In this document: piece after piece, positions 14,132-20,411 of the stretch
How positions within the stretch are numbered: the stretch's first letter is position 1
Layout of the letters: the number at the start of each line of letters is the position of its first letter
Source: RGIG426 sp045598965
GTDB taxonomy: Bacteria > Bacillota > Clostridia > Oscillospirales > Acutalibacteraceae
NCBI GenBank assembly: GCA_045598965.1
Contig: JAZRVH010000018.1
Span: 1-20,411, forward strand
Length of the DNA: 20,411 nt
Direction: 5' to 3'
The notes under the pieces: model-generated
What the model saw: the letters and a program-made list of their open reading frames with translations, nothing else
The model's database searches: none
What the model was told of the DNA's origin: nothing
Position numbers and translations under genes: made by a program

Positions 14132-15205
14132 TTACAAATCCAATTTCATATCGCCCTTTTTAATCCACCCGAGTTTTCGCATGGATTCAGAGAAAAAGAG
14201 GGAGAGTGCCGCCGGGGCAACAAAATACATTAAGAGAATTTCGAGCAGGGCGACGAGTGCCGATGTGCCGGCGGCGGTCATTTCCTGAAATCCCATAATC
14301 GGACCAACAAGACCGGAGGTGCCCATACCCGAACCGCTCGGGTTGTTGACCAAGTGGAACACACACGTGGAAATGGGGCCCAAAATGGCAGAGGCGAGTG
14401 TGGGGGGAATCCAAATCAGCGGATGGCGGAAAATGTTGGGGACTTGAAGCATCGAGGTGCCGATGCCTTGGGCAATCAATCCGCCGGTTTTGTTTTCACG
14501 AAAACTGCTGACCGCAAAACCCATCATTTGTGCGGCACAGCCAACGGCGGCGGCTCCGGCGGCAATGCCGGAAAGCCCCAACATAATGCCGAGTGCGGCG
14601 GAGCTGATGGGGAGCGTCAAGGCAAGCCCCATGAGCGTGGCAACCAAAATTCCCATTAAGAACGGCTGATTTTCGGTGGCGGCTTCGATGATGCCGCCCA
14701 AAGCGGTCATAAACGCCGATACCGAGGGACCGATGAGTAATCCTACCGCACCGCCGCTTAGGATACACGTCAGCGGGGTGACGAGGATATCAATTTTTGT
14801 TTTTTCAGAGACCAATCCGCCCAACTCAATAGCCACATAAGCGGCAACAAACGCACCGAGAGGTTCTCCCGGTGTGCCGAAAGTGACCGAACCCGTGCCG
14901 GAAAGAAGCGGGGTGGCAAACGCACCGATGAGACCGGCGACCGCACCGGAAGCGGTCACCAGAGGCGAGGCGTTATATTTACGGGCAACACCAACGCCGA
15001 TGCCGGCACCCATGGCGGTTTTGGCGATAGATGCCATAAGCCCAATCCATGTGCCCACTGTGACCCAAATGCCGCCGATAGCAGCAACAAGCGAAGCGAT
15101 TTGAGCCAAGATAGTGCCGACAATCAGGGTGGCAAACAGTCCGGATGCCATGCCGGAAAAGCCGTCAATAAACAAGTGCTTGGCGTAGCCTTTTAGGAAT
15201 TTCAT
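14132..15205 (-). CDS. PTS EIIC-like membrane protein (PTS_EIIC_2 type), orphan
   Basis: 357 residues, very hydrophobic and rich in Gly/Ala, with about nine or ten predicted membrane helices and a short soluble end (MRKLGWIKKGDMKLDL). The sequence FGTPGEPLGAFVAAYVAIELG and the NPSGSGMGTSGLVGPI loop fit the EIIC_2 group of phosphotransferase-type sugar permeases. No EIIA, EIIB, HPr or sugar-metabolism gene lies beside it, so coupling to phosphotransfer is unproven; stand-alone members are of unknown function. The ATG at 15203-15205 has GGGAGG six bases upstream and a strong promoter behind it. It converges on the EF-G2-like gene and diverges from tRNA-Pro. Assignment to the family is moderately sure, the substrate unknown. 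Confidence 0.8.
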   Translation of the reverse strand: MKFLKGYAKHLFIDGFSGMASGLFATLIVGTILAQIASLVAAIGGIWVTVGTWIGLMASIAKTAMGAGIGVGVARKYNASPLVTASGAVAGLIGAFATPLLSGTGSVTFGTPGEPLGAFVAAYVAIELGGLVSEKTKIDILVTPLTCILSGGAVGLLIGPSVSAFMTALGGIIEAATENQPFLMGILVATLMGLALTLPISSAALGIMLGLSGIAAGAAAVGCAAQMMGFAVSSFRENKTGGLIAQGIGTSMLQVPNIFRHPLIWIPPTLASAILGPISTCVFHLVNNPSGSGMGTSGLVGPIMGFQEMTAAGTSALVALLEILLMYFVAPAALSLFFSESMRKLGWIKKGDMKLDL

Positions 15206-15235
15206 GAAATCCCTCCCAAAACGAGATTAAAATGA

Positions 15236-15264
15236 ATTATAAAGGCTTTTGGCGGACACGTCAA
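15236..15264 (-). promoter_or_regulatory. Promoter of the EIIC-like gene
   Basis: On the minus strand TTGACG (15259-15264) and a perfect TATAAT (15236-15241) are 17 bases apart, about 30 bases upstream of the start codon. Confidence 0.85.
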
Positions 15265-15294
15265 GTTTTTTTCGAAAAAAGAATAAAAAAGCAG

Positions 15295-15323
15295 TTGACA
15301 AACGGGGGAAAGTAAAGTATAAT
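15295..15323 (+). promoter_or_regulatory. Consensus promoter of tRNA-Pro
   Basis: A perfect TTGACA (15295-15300), a 17-base spacer and a perfect TATAAT (15318-15323), about 32 bases before the tRNA. Confidence 0.92.
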
Positions 15324-15355
15324 GACAAGGCTGTGTAAAACGGCTGACCCAATAA

Positions 15356-15432
15356 CGGGGTGTGGCGAAGTTTGGTATCGCGCTTGGTTCGGGACCAAGA
15401 GGCCTCGGGTTCGAATCCCGACACTCCGACCA
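15356..15432 (+). tRNA. tRNA-Pro (anticodon CGG)
   Basis: A 77-nt cloverleaf with encoded CCA. The acceptor CGGGGUG pairs with CACUCCG, the D stem is GCGA/UCGC, the anticodon stem CUUGG/CCAAG encloses UUCGGGA, and the T arm is UCGGG-UUCGAAU-CCCGA. The anticodon CGG reads CCG, and the C1:G72 pair is the usual proline feature. It has its own promoter and terminator. Confidence 0.97.
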
Positions 15433-15435
15433 AAA

Positions 15436-15471
15436 CTCCCTTTGGGGCAACGCCTCAAGGGGAGCTTTTTT
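15436..15471 (+). terminator. Rho-independent terminator of tRNA-Pro
   Basis: Thirteen-base arms (15436-15448 and 15452-15464; CTCCCTTTGGGGC with GCCTCAAGGGGAG, two G-T pairs) with an AAC loop are followed by a six-T run. Confidence 0.88.
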
Positions 15472-15601
15472 GTCACGAGAACCGGATGAGAACCGGAGGT
15501 TCAATACATGACCATGACGCTCTAAGAGTGCCGTGTGCGATTGGCGTGGCGGAACATATGCAAGCGAGTGCTGAGCACGAGTCGCTGTCCGGCTACCGGC
15601 A

Positions 15602-15645
15602 TCATGGAAAAAGACTTGTCGAAAGACAAGTCTTTTTCCATGATA
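15602..15645. terminator. Perfect 20-bp hairpin with GAAA loop (terminator-like)
   Basis: The arm at 15602-15621 is exactly complementary to 15626-15645 around a GAAA tetraloop. The stem includes AAAAAGACTTGTC, and a T run lies within the distal arm. It is 130 bases beyond the tRNA-Pro terminator and just upstream of the phosphatase promoter, so it could insulate that gene. A similar hairpin follows the phosphatase gene. The 130 bases before it hold no gene I can support. Confidence 0.65.
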
Positions 15646-15659
15646 TTCTTCTTTTCATA

Positions 15660-15688
15660 TTGAAAGTTACGGAAAAATATGCTATTAT
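15660..15688 (+). promoter_or_regulatory. Promoter of the PP2C phosphatase gene
   Basis: TTGAAA (15660-15665) and TATTAT (15683-15688), preceded by TGC, are 17 bases apart, 25 bases before the start codon. Confidence 0.75.
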
Positions 15689-15713
15689 ATAAAAAACATA
15701 AGGAGGAACCAGT

Positions 15714-17195
15714 ATGCCGAGTTCCAAATCTGCAAGAAAACGTATGCACGAGGCGGTGAACAATGCGATTGCGTCGGGCGACGCTTTTTTGGCAAATGAA
15801 ATTACCGCCAACGTTATGGTGGGTACCACGATGATGATTATCGTGGTCGTTATGATGCTGTGTCTTATTCTCAACGAGGTCGGTGTGTTTACCGCCGATA
15901 AAACCATTATGCGGTGGTCGGTCGTCATCGCCACTGTCGTCGAGGTGCCCATCACGGTGCTCAACTCCAAATACGTGGGCACGAAAAAGTGGCTCAAAGT
16001 GCCGCTGATGGTGGACTTGATTTTGGTGTGTGCCATTTTAAGCGCCACACTCGGTCACAACGTCACGCTCGCCATGGTGTTCCCCGTCGTGGTGAGCACC
16101 CGCTATTTTGACGAAAAATACACCCGCATCGTCGCATGGGTAACGGCGATAGCGTTTGCAGCGGCGAGTTTTGACAACGGGTATTACGGCATCATCAATC
16201 TGAATATGCTGCAATTCCCGAACGGTGCGGAACTGTCCGTGTTGCAAGACAGTACGCTGCGCGGTGCCGTTTTGAACGCGGGATTTGACAAAGCCGCCTA
16301 CATCAAAAGCTTGTTCCTCAACGATTTTATCCCGCGGTGTCTGATTTTCCTCGCACTTTCGGTCAGTTGCCGTTACGTCGCCAGCCGCGGCAAACGGATG
16401 ATTGAAATGCAATCGGAAAACGCCAAAAAAGCATCGCGGATTGAAACGGAATTAAGTCTTGCCACCACTATCCAAGCCAATATGCTGCCGCGGATTTTCC
16501 CTGCTTTTCCGGAACGCGATGAAATTGAACTGTACGCCAGCATGATTCCTGCAAAAGAGGTCGGCGGTGACTTTTACGATTTCTTTATGGTGGATGACGA
16601 CCACCTCGCCATCGTGATGGCGGACGTGTCGGGCAAAGGTGTGCCGGCGGCGCTGTTTATGGTCATTGCCAAAACGCTGATTAAAGACCACACGATGATT
16701 GGCAACGACCTCGGCGACGTGTTTACCAAGGTGAATGAATTACTCTGCGAATCCAACAGCGAGGGGTTGTTTGTCACCGCATTTGAGGGTGTTTTGAATT
16801 TGCGGACGGGCGAATTCCGCTTTGTCAATGCGGGACACGAAATGCCGTTTATTTGCAAAAAAGGACAGGCGTTTAAGCCGTACAAGATTAAAGCCGCGTT
16901 TGTGCTTGCCGGCATCGAAGAGATGAAATACCAGTCGGGTGCTATCCGGTTGGACGTGGGCGATAAACTGTTCCAATACACCGACGGTATCACCGAAGCG
17001 ACCAACGCCGACAACGAATTGTACGGAATGGAGCGGTTGGAGGCGATCTTGACGAAGAACGCCGATGCCTCTCCCGCTGACCTGCTTCCGGCAGTCAAAG
17101 CGGATGTTGACGCCTTCGTCGGTGATGCACCGCAGTTTGACGATATTACTATGCTATGCCTTGAATACAAAGAAAAAACGAAGAACGAAGAATAA
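15714..17195 (+). CDS. Membrane-anchored PP2C-type Ser/Thr phosphatase (SpoIIE/RsbU family)
   Basis: 493 residues. The N-terminal half has about five or six predicted membrane helices (near 35-55, 66-83, 97-113, 116-128, 138-152 and 205-222). A short helical linker (about 225-260, ETELSLATTIQANMLP) leads to a PP2C_SIG/SpoIIE domain with VGGDFYD (283-289), ADVSGKGVPAALFM (303-316), QYTDGITEA (421-429) and FDDITM (475-480). The acidic residues that bind two manganese ions are all present, so it should be active. Family members dephosphorylate anti-anti-sigma factors and so release sigma factors; here no anti-sigma or STAS partner is adjacent, so the target is unknown. The membrane part may sense a signal. 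The ATG at 15714 follows AAGGAGG. It is monocistronic. Confidence 0.93.
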   Translation: MPSSKSARKRMHEAVNNAIASGDAFLANEITANVMVGTTMMIIVVVMMLCLILNEVGVFTADKTIMRWSVVIATVVEVPITVLNSKYVGTKKWLKVPLMVDLILVCAILSATLGHNVTLAMVFPVVVSTRYFDEKYTRIVAWVTAIAFAAASFDNGYYGIINLNMLQFPNGAELSVLQDSTLRGAVLNAGFDKAAYIKSLFLNDFIPRCLIFLALSVSCRYVASRGKRMIEMQSENAKKASRIETELSLATTIQANMLPRIFPAFPERDEIELYASMIPAKEVGGDFYDFFMVDDDHLAIVMADVSGKGVPAALFMVIAKTLIKDHTMIGNDLGDVFTKVNELLCESNSEGLFVTAFEGVLNLRTGEFRFVNAGHEMPFICKKGQAFKPYKIKAAFVLAGIEEMKYQSGAIRLDVGDKLFQYTDGITEATNADNELYGMERLEAILTKNADASPADLLPAVKADVDAFVGDAPQFDDITMLCLEYKEKTKNEE

Positions 17196-17326
17196 CTGCA
17201 AAAACACTCGTAGGAGTTCGCTTGTTAGGGAAAGCTCTAAAAACCTTGATGAAAATGATGCGGCGAGTATGTGTGTTCGCTACCGGACATTGTTCTTAAT
17301 GAAATCCCTTATGAACACTCCGACCA

Positions 17327-17360
17327 TGAAAAAAGCAAGTCGAAAGACTTGCTTTTTTCA
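17327..17360. terminator. 15-bp GAAA-loop hairpin, probable terminator of the phosphatase gene
   Basis: TGAAAAAAGCAAGTC (17327-17341) pairs perfectly with 17346-17360 around GAAA; a T run lies in the distal arm. It is 130 bases after the phosphatase stop and is the first terminator-like structure there. It resembles the hairpin at 15602-15645 in loop, stem style and internal A/T blocks. Confidence 0.65.
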
Positions 17361-17381
17361 GTTGTTGCGAAAATACAAAAT

Positions 17382-17403
17382 GGGGCGATTCGTGAATCGC
17401 CCC
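17382..17403. repeat. Perfect 22-bp inverted repeat (REP-like)
   Basis: GGGGCGATTC and GAATCGCCCC flank GT, followed by CTACG. Such GGGGCGATTC...GAATCGCCCCTAC blocks are, to my knowledge, frequent dispersed intergenic palindromes in Clostridia. Only one copy is in this window. Confidence 0.7.
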
Positions 17404-17427
17404 TACGAAAAAATTCGGGTTGTCGTC

Positions 17428-17454
17428 TTGCCTCCCTTTACACAAGGGAGGCAA
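17428..17454. repeat. Perfect 11-bp-arm inverted repeat
   Basis: TTGCCTCCCTT (17428-17438) and AAGGGAGGCAA (17444-17454) flank TACAC. The stem lacks a following T run, so it is more likely a dispersed repeat than a terminator. Confidence 0.7.
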
Positions 17455-17499
17455 GGGGTGCCACCGGTCGGTGCGGGATGTCATTTTTTTTGCGGTTAC

Positions 17500-17528
17500 T
17501 TGACAGACGGGGGGAAAAGGGCTATACT
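17500..17528 (+). promoter_or_regulatory. Promoter of the scaffoldin-like gene
   Basis: A perfect TTGACA (17500-17505) and TATACT (17523-17528) have a 17-base spacer containing a G-rich block. The leader is about 40 bases and ends in GGAGGAG (17561-17567) before the ATG. Confidence 0.85.
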
Positions 17529-17573
17529 GACTATGTATACATATCCAATTCAGTGAAAACGGAGGAGATATAC

Positions 17574-20411
17574 ATGAAAAAGGTGCTTTCCCTAATGGCG
17601 GTTGTCGCTATGACGATAACCATGATGTCCGTGGCGGCGTTTTCCGCCAGTGCCAGTGCTCAAACAACCCAGATTTATAAATTCACGTTTGAGGACGAAA
17701 ACGCCTCGTCTATTTTGAAAAAACTCGGCTTGCGTGTCGGCGAAATCGTGGAATGGCCGGAAGGCTCCGGCAACCACTGCCTGCGGTATGAGCTGAATGA
17801 GGATACGCATACCGGTTACGGCGGTTGTCACCCATACATCTGGCCGGTGGGTATTGGCGATGTGCTGGCTATCCAGGGCGACCTGGAAGATACCGGCTCC
17901 TCCCTCGAGCTTAATGTGGACTTTGCGTATGCTGGTTCCACCGGTGGCTCCTATATGTACCCGTTCATCCTCTTCAACGATGAGGACGAGAACTACGCTG
18001 CCCACAGCACCTATGCTCCGGGCTCCAACGAGTTCAATACCGGTACGTTCGAGTGGGATGCGTACGAAACGGCTTCCCCGGTTGCCGGCCTCGGCAATGG
18101 CGCTATCTGCTTCTGCGACGAGTTTACTCTTGCACAAGGTGCGTATATGTACGTCGACAACATCGAGCTCAACTGGATTGGCGATTGGACCGACGTGGGC
18201 GAAGTGTTCATCGGCTATGACCATGGCACTCCCTGCGAGGAGTCCGACCTCGACATAGATAGGACACAGTATGGCTCGGGGGTTTCATTGGAAATTGGCG
18301 ATGTGACAGTGGAAAAGGGAGCGACGAAAGTAGCCGTGCCGCTGAATATCAGAAGAAACGGCGGTATTTGGGAATTTATTATTGAAATGACCTACGATCC
18401 CTCAGTGTTGTCGCTCTGTTCTTGGGAAACAAAGGAGAGCTCTTCACAATTCAATATCACCCTGAACGAATCCTCTCCGGGTACGGTTAAATTCGTGTTT
18501 GATGCTAAAGAAATGGCCAACGTGACCGCTATCGGAACGATCGCCACGCTTTATTTTGACGTGATTGGCGACGCCGGCGATTTTTCCGAAATTTCCGCAA
18601 CATTCCCGGATCCCGGCTCGAACATTGATGCTTACGGGAACGATATAGATATGTCCATTCGTGCCGGTTCGGTTGCGATTGAGCCGACGGCTCCTACATT
18701 CATCCTCGGCGATGCCAACTGCGACGGCGTGGTCAACGTGAAAGACGTGCTTTCACTTCGCAAAATCCTTGCCGGTAGAGAAGTTGATTTTGGTTGGGAA
18801 TTTGCGGATTATAACGCAGACGGTGCTGTCAACATGAAAGACGTTATTGCTTTGAAAAAATTCATCGTCCATAGCGTTATTTCGTCGAATCCGCAGAGCG
18901 GCGGCTGGAGCGGCAATGGCCTCTTGGCACTCGGAAATGTCGAGGTCGAAGAGGGAGTCTCCACGGTTGATGTTCCGCTGAATATCACGATTGATATTCA
19001 TACGTGGGCTTTCCTTGCTGAATTCCACTACGACACCTCTAAGCTTGAGTTTGTTTCTGCTACAACGGTGGGTGATGACTTTGACTTGACGGTAGACGAG
19101 CCTGTCGAGGGCACGGTTAATCTGTTGTTCTGTGGGAGAGATGTTACCGCCGACAGCGACTATGTCGGAACGGTTGCGAACCTGACCTTTAACGTTAAAG
19201 GCGAGGTGGGCGACGTAACGGAAATTCTTGCGACGTTGCCGGACGTAGCAAGCAACATCAGTGTAGATTTCCGTGAAACTTGGTTGTCCATTTCCAACGG
19301 TTCTGTGAGCATTGTGGATTCCCGCCCGCAACCCTCCGAAAACGCTGACCTTGTTTGGGAAATCGGCAGTGTCGAGACGGAATTCGGCGAGCAGGTGCAA
19401 ATTCCGGTGGATATCATCAAAAACAAGGGCGTGTGGGCGTTCCGTGAAAAAATCGAGTATGACCCGGCGGTGCTCAGCTTCGACGGGTTGACGATTAGCA
19501 ACGATTTCCGTCAAAGCGGAATGCTTGTTCTCGGCAGTGAAAACGACGGTGTCATCACCCTGCGTGGTAACGCCGACAGCAACGTGGATATTGCTTACGT
19601 GGGCAACGCCGCTACGCTCAACTTTACGGTTATCGGTTCTGCCGGTGACATGGCGATTCTTGAGAGTGCGGACGGTTCGAATGCGGTGACCGAGGAGCTG
19701 GAGCCGATTATCTGCGATACCGCTTTCGGTGTTGTGAGCGTGAAAGTTCCGTTTGTTGAGATGTACGACGGCCCGCTTTGCATCGACGTTGACAACGTAA
19801 AAGGTAAGCCGGGCGATACGGTGGCGGTTCCGGTGTACATTTCCGCCAACCCCGGCTTCAACCAAATGCAATTTACCATCGACTTCGACGATTCCCTTAT
19901 GACCGTTGACGGTGTGGAATGGGGCTCGGCGTTCGACGACGATTTCATTTCCTCCCGTGGCCGTGCCTACGGCTTGGAGGACGACGGGCTTTTGTATTTG
20001 CAAGCTCGCAGTGCGGATGGCAATACCGACTGCACAACGGTTGGTTTGTTCGCTACCGTGTATTTCAAACTGAACGATGCCGCCAAGGCGGGCAAATATT
20101 TCTTGGTCGGCAGTTACAACAAAAAACAGATTATCGACAGCACCGCTGAGTATGTGGAGGCCGACATTACCGACGGCTCTATCCGTGTGCGTACGGTCAA
20201 TTTCTCTCCCACGGCGGACGTCCACGCTGAGGGCAAACCGGGCGACCTCGTGTTTGTGCCGGTGACGATTACCAGCGACACCGATGTGCTGAGCATGGAA
20301 GTGGACGTCGACTTTGACGAGGAGAGCTTGCTGTTTGTCGAGGGTCTTCTCCCGGATTTGGACGGCATTGAAATCAAAGTGTCGGAGGACGGTAAACATA
20401 TTTCGCTCGCC
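17574..20411 (+). CDS. Secreted scaffoldin-like protein: internal dockerin and at least four cohesin-like domains (3' partial)
   Basis: Open from the ATG at 17574 to the last base (946 codons, no stop), so the C-terminus lies outside. Residues 1-29 are a signal peptide (MKKVLSLMAVVAM start, ASASA end). Residues 30-236 are a beta-rich domain ending YMYVDNIELNW, reminiscent of carbohydrate-binding modules but not assigned. Cohesin-like domains span about 237-372, 450-582, 592-728 and 733-875, with a fifth from 876 cut by the edge. They share V.VPLNI/PV.I followed by a hydrophobic strand, YDP..L and later a.L.F.V. Residues 377-436 are a complete dockerin with loops DANCDGVVNVKD and DYNADGAVNMKD, placed between cohesins 1 and 2. 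Cohesins bind dockerins, so it likely assembles partner proteins outside the cell. It has a strong promoter and a GGAGGAG ribosome site. No anchor is visible. The cohesin calls are by pattern and could be cohesin-fold relatives without dockerin binding. Confidence 0.85.
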   Translation, partial: MKKVLSLMAVVAMTITMMSVAAFSASASAQTTQIYKFTFEDENASSILKKLGLRVGEIVEWPEGSGNHCLRYELNEDTHTGYGGCHPYIWPVGIGDVLAIQGDLEDTGSSLELNVDFAYAGSTGGSYMYPFILFNDEDENYAAHSTYAPGSNEFNTGTFEWDAYETASPVAGLGNGAICFCDEFTLAQGAYMYVDNIELNWIGDWTDVGEVFIGYDHGTPCEESDLDIDRTQYGSGVSLEIGDVTVEKGATKVAVPLNIRRNGGIWEFIIEMTYDPSVLSLCSWETKESSSQFNITLNESSPGTVKFVFDAKEMANVTAIGTIATLYFDVIGDAGDFSEISATFPDPGSNIDAYGNDIDMSIRAGSVAIEPTAPTFILGDANCDGVVNVKDVLSLRKILAGREVDFGWEFADYNADGAVNMKDVIALKKFIVHSVISSNPQSGGWSGNGLLALGNVEVEEGVSTVDVPLNITIDIHTWAFLAEFHYDTSKLEFVSATTVGDDFDLTVDEPVEGTVNLLFCGRDVTADSDYVGTVANLTFNVKGEVGDVTEILATLPDVASNISVDFRETWLSISNGSVSIVDSRPQPSENADLVWEIGSVETEFGEQVQIPVDIIKNKGVWAFREKIEYDPAVLSFDGLTISNDFRQSGMLVLGSENDGVITLRGNADSNVDIAYVGNAATLNFTVIGSAGDMAILESADGSNAVTEELEPIICDTAFGVVSVKVPFVEMYDGPLCIDVDNVKGKPGDTVAVPVYISANPGFNQMQFTIDFDDSLMTVDGVEWGSAFDDDFISSRGRAYGLEDDGLLYLQARSADGNTDCTTVGLFATVYFKLNDAAKAGKYFLVGSYNKKQIIDSTAEYVEADITDGSIRVRTVNFSPTADVHAEGKPGDLVFVPVTITSDTDVLSMEVDVDFDEESLLFVEGLLPDLDGIEIKVSEDGKHISLA

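Larger units (their letters stand above)
17196..17573 (+). other. Gene-free 378-base stretch with hairpin repeats and a promoter
   Basis: No convincing gene is present. The first 130 bases carry short open codons without a ribosome site or recognisable product. Then come a GAAA-loop hairpin, two different perfect inverted repeats, a partly palindromic GGTGCCACCGGTCGGTGC block, and finally the promoter and ribosome site of the scaffoldin-like gene. Much of it looks like accumulated dispersed intergenic repeats. Confidence 0.7.

Noticed and set aside
15508..15525. A five-codon frame (MTMTL) after a GGAGG
   Set aside because: It is too short to support as a gene; no downstream gene would be controlled by it because terminator-like and promoter elements intervene.
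15360..15692. A 110-codon open frame starting in tRNA-Pro
   Set aside because: It reads through the tRNA, its terminator and a hairpin, and has no ribosome site.
17065..17556. An open frame overlapping the end of the phosphatase gene and running through the intergenic repeats
   Set aside because: Its start lies within the phosphatase gene in another frame and it encodes the hairpins; there is no family resemblance.
18753..20399. A 548-codon open frame on the minus strand under the cohesin-like domains
   Set aside because: It is a codon-bias shadow. The plus-strand frame has a signal peptide, dockerin and cohesin patterns and a promoter; the antisense product is His/Arg-rich with no recognisable domain.

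Overview
This window looks like a chromosomal segment of an anaerobic Clostridia member, most likely an Oscillospiraceae/Ruminococcaceae-type gut or rumen bacterium (Bacillota). The grounds are AGGAGG-type ribosome binding sites, TTGACA-17-TATAAT promoters before most units, many rho-independent terminators, and dockerin and cohesin modules at both edges. The species cannot be named from this stretch. Housekeeping genes are interleaved with short intergenic repeats. I see no transposase, integrase, phage genes or CRISPR array.

Layout. (1) 1-1446: 3' part of a secreted dockerin protein with about 120-residue tandem repeats and a Thr/Glu/Pro-rich linker. (2) 1549-2499, minus strand: tRNA-Ala(CGC) and an MscS-type mechanosensitive channel, divergent from an NhaC-family antiporter (2625-3953). 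(3) 4121-7070: an amino-acid operon of an ACT-domain protein, homoserine dehydrogenase and aspartokinase, with one visible promoter. Aspartokinase carries a strong internal start for a separate regulatory subunit. (4) 7109-7704: a divergent pair of a small XRE repressor and a 95-aa zinc-ribbon membrane protein, with two palindromic operators between them. (5) 7922-8737: a metallo-beta-lactamase-fold hydrolase preceded by an intergenic repeat mosaic. (6) 8832-11825: an RlmB-type rRNA methyltransferase followed by a large membrane protein that looks like a degenerate P1B-type ATPase without its catalytic motifs. (7) 12008-14074: an EF-G2-like translation GTPase. (8) 14132-15205, minus strand: an orphan PTS EIIC-like membrane protein. 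(9) 15356-15432: tRNA-Pro(CGG). (10) 15714-17195: a membrane-anchored SpoIIE/RsbU-type PP2C phosphatase flanked by two GAAA-loop hairpins. (11) 17196-17573: a gene-free stretch full of hairpin repeats. (12) 17574 to the right edge: a secreted scaffoldin-like protein with a signal peptide, an unassigned N-terminal domain, an internal dockerin, four complete cohesin-like domains and the start of a fifth.

The most unusual items are the poly-cohesin protein with an internal dockerin, which runs off the right edge; the apparent pseudo-P-type ATPase; the XRE/zinc-ribbon module with twin operators; and the internal aspartokinase start. The two edge genes carry dockerins of the same sequence type, which suggests a cellulosome-like or cohesin-dockerin cell-surface assembly.
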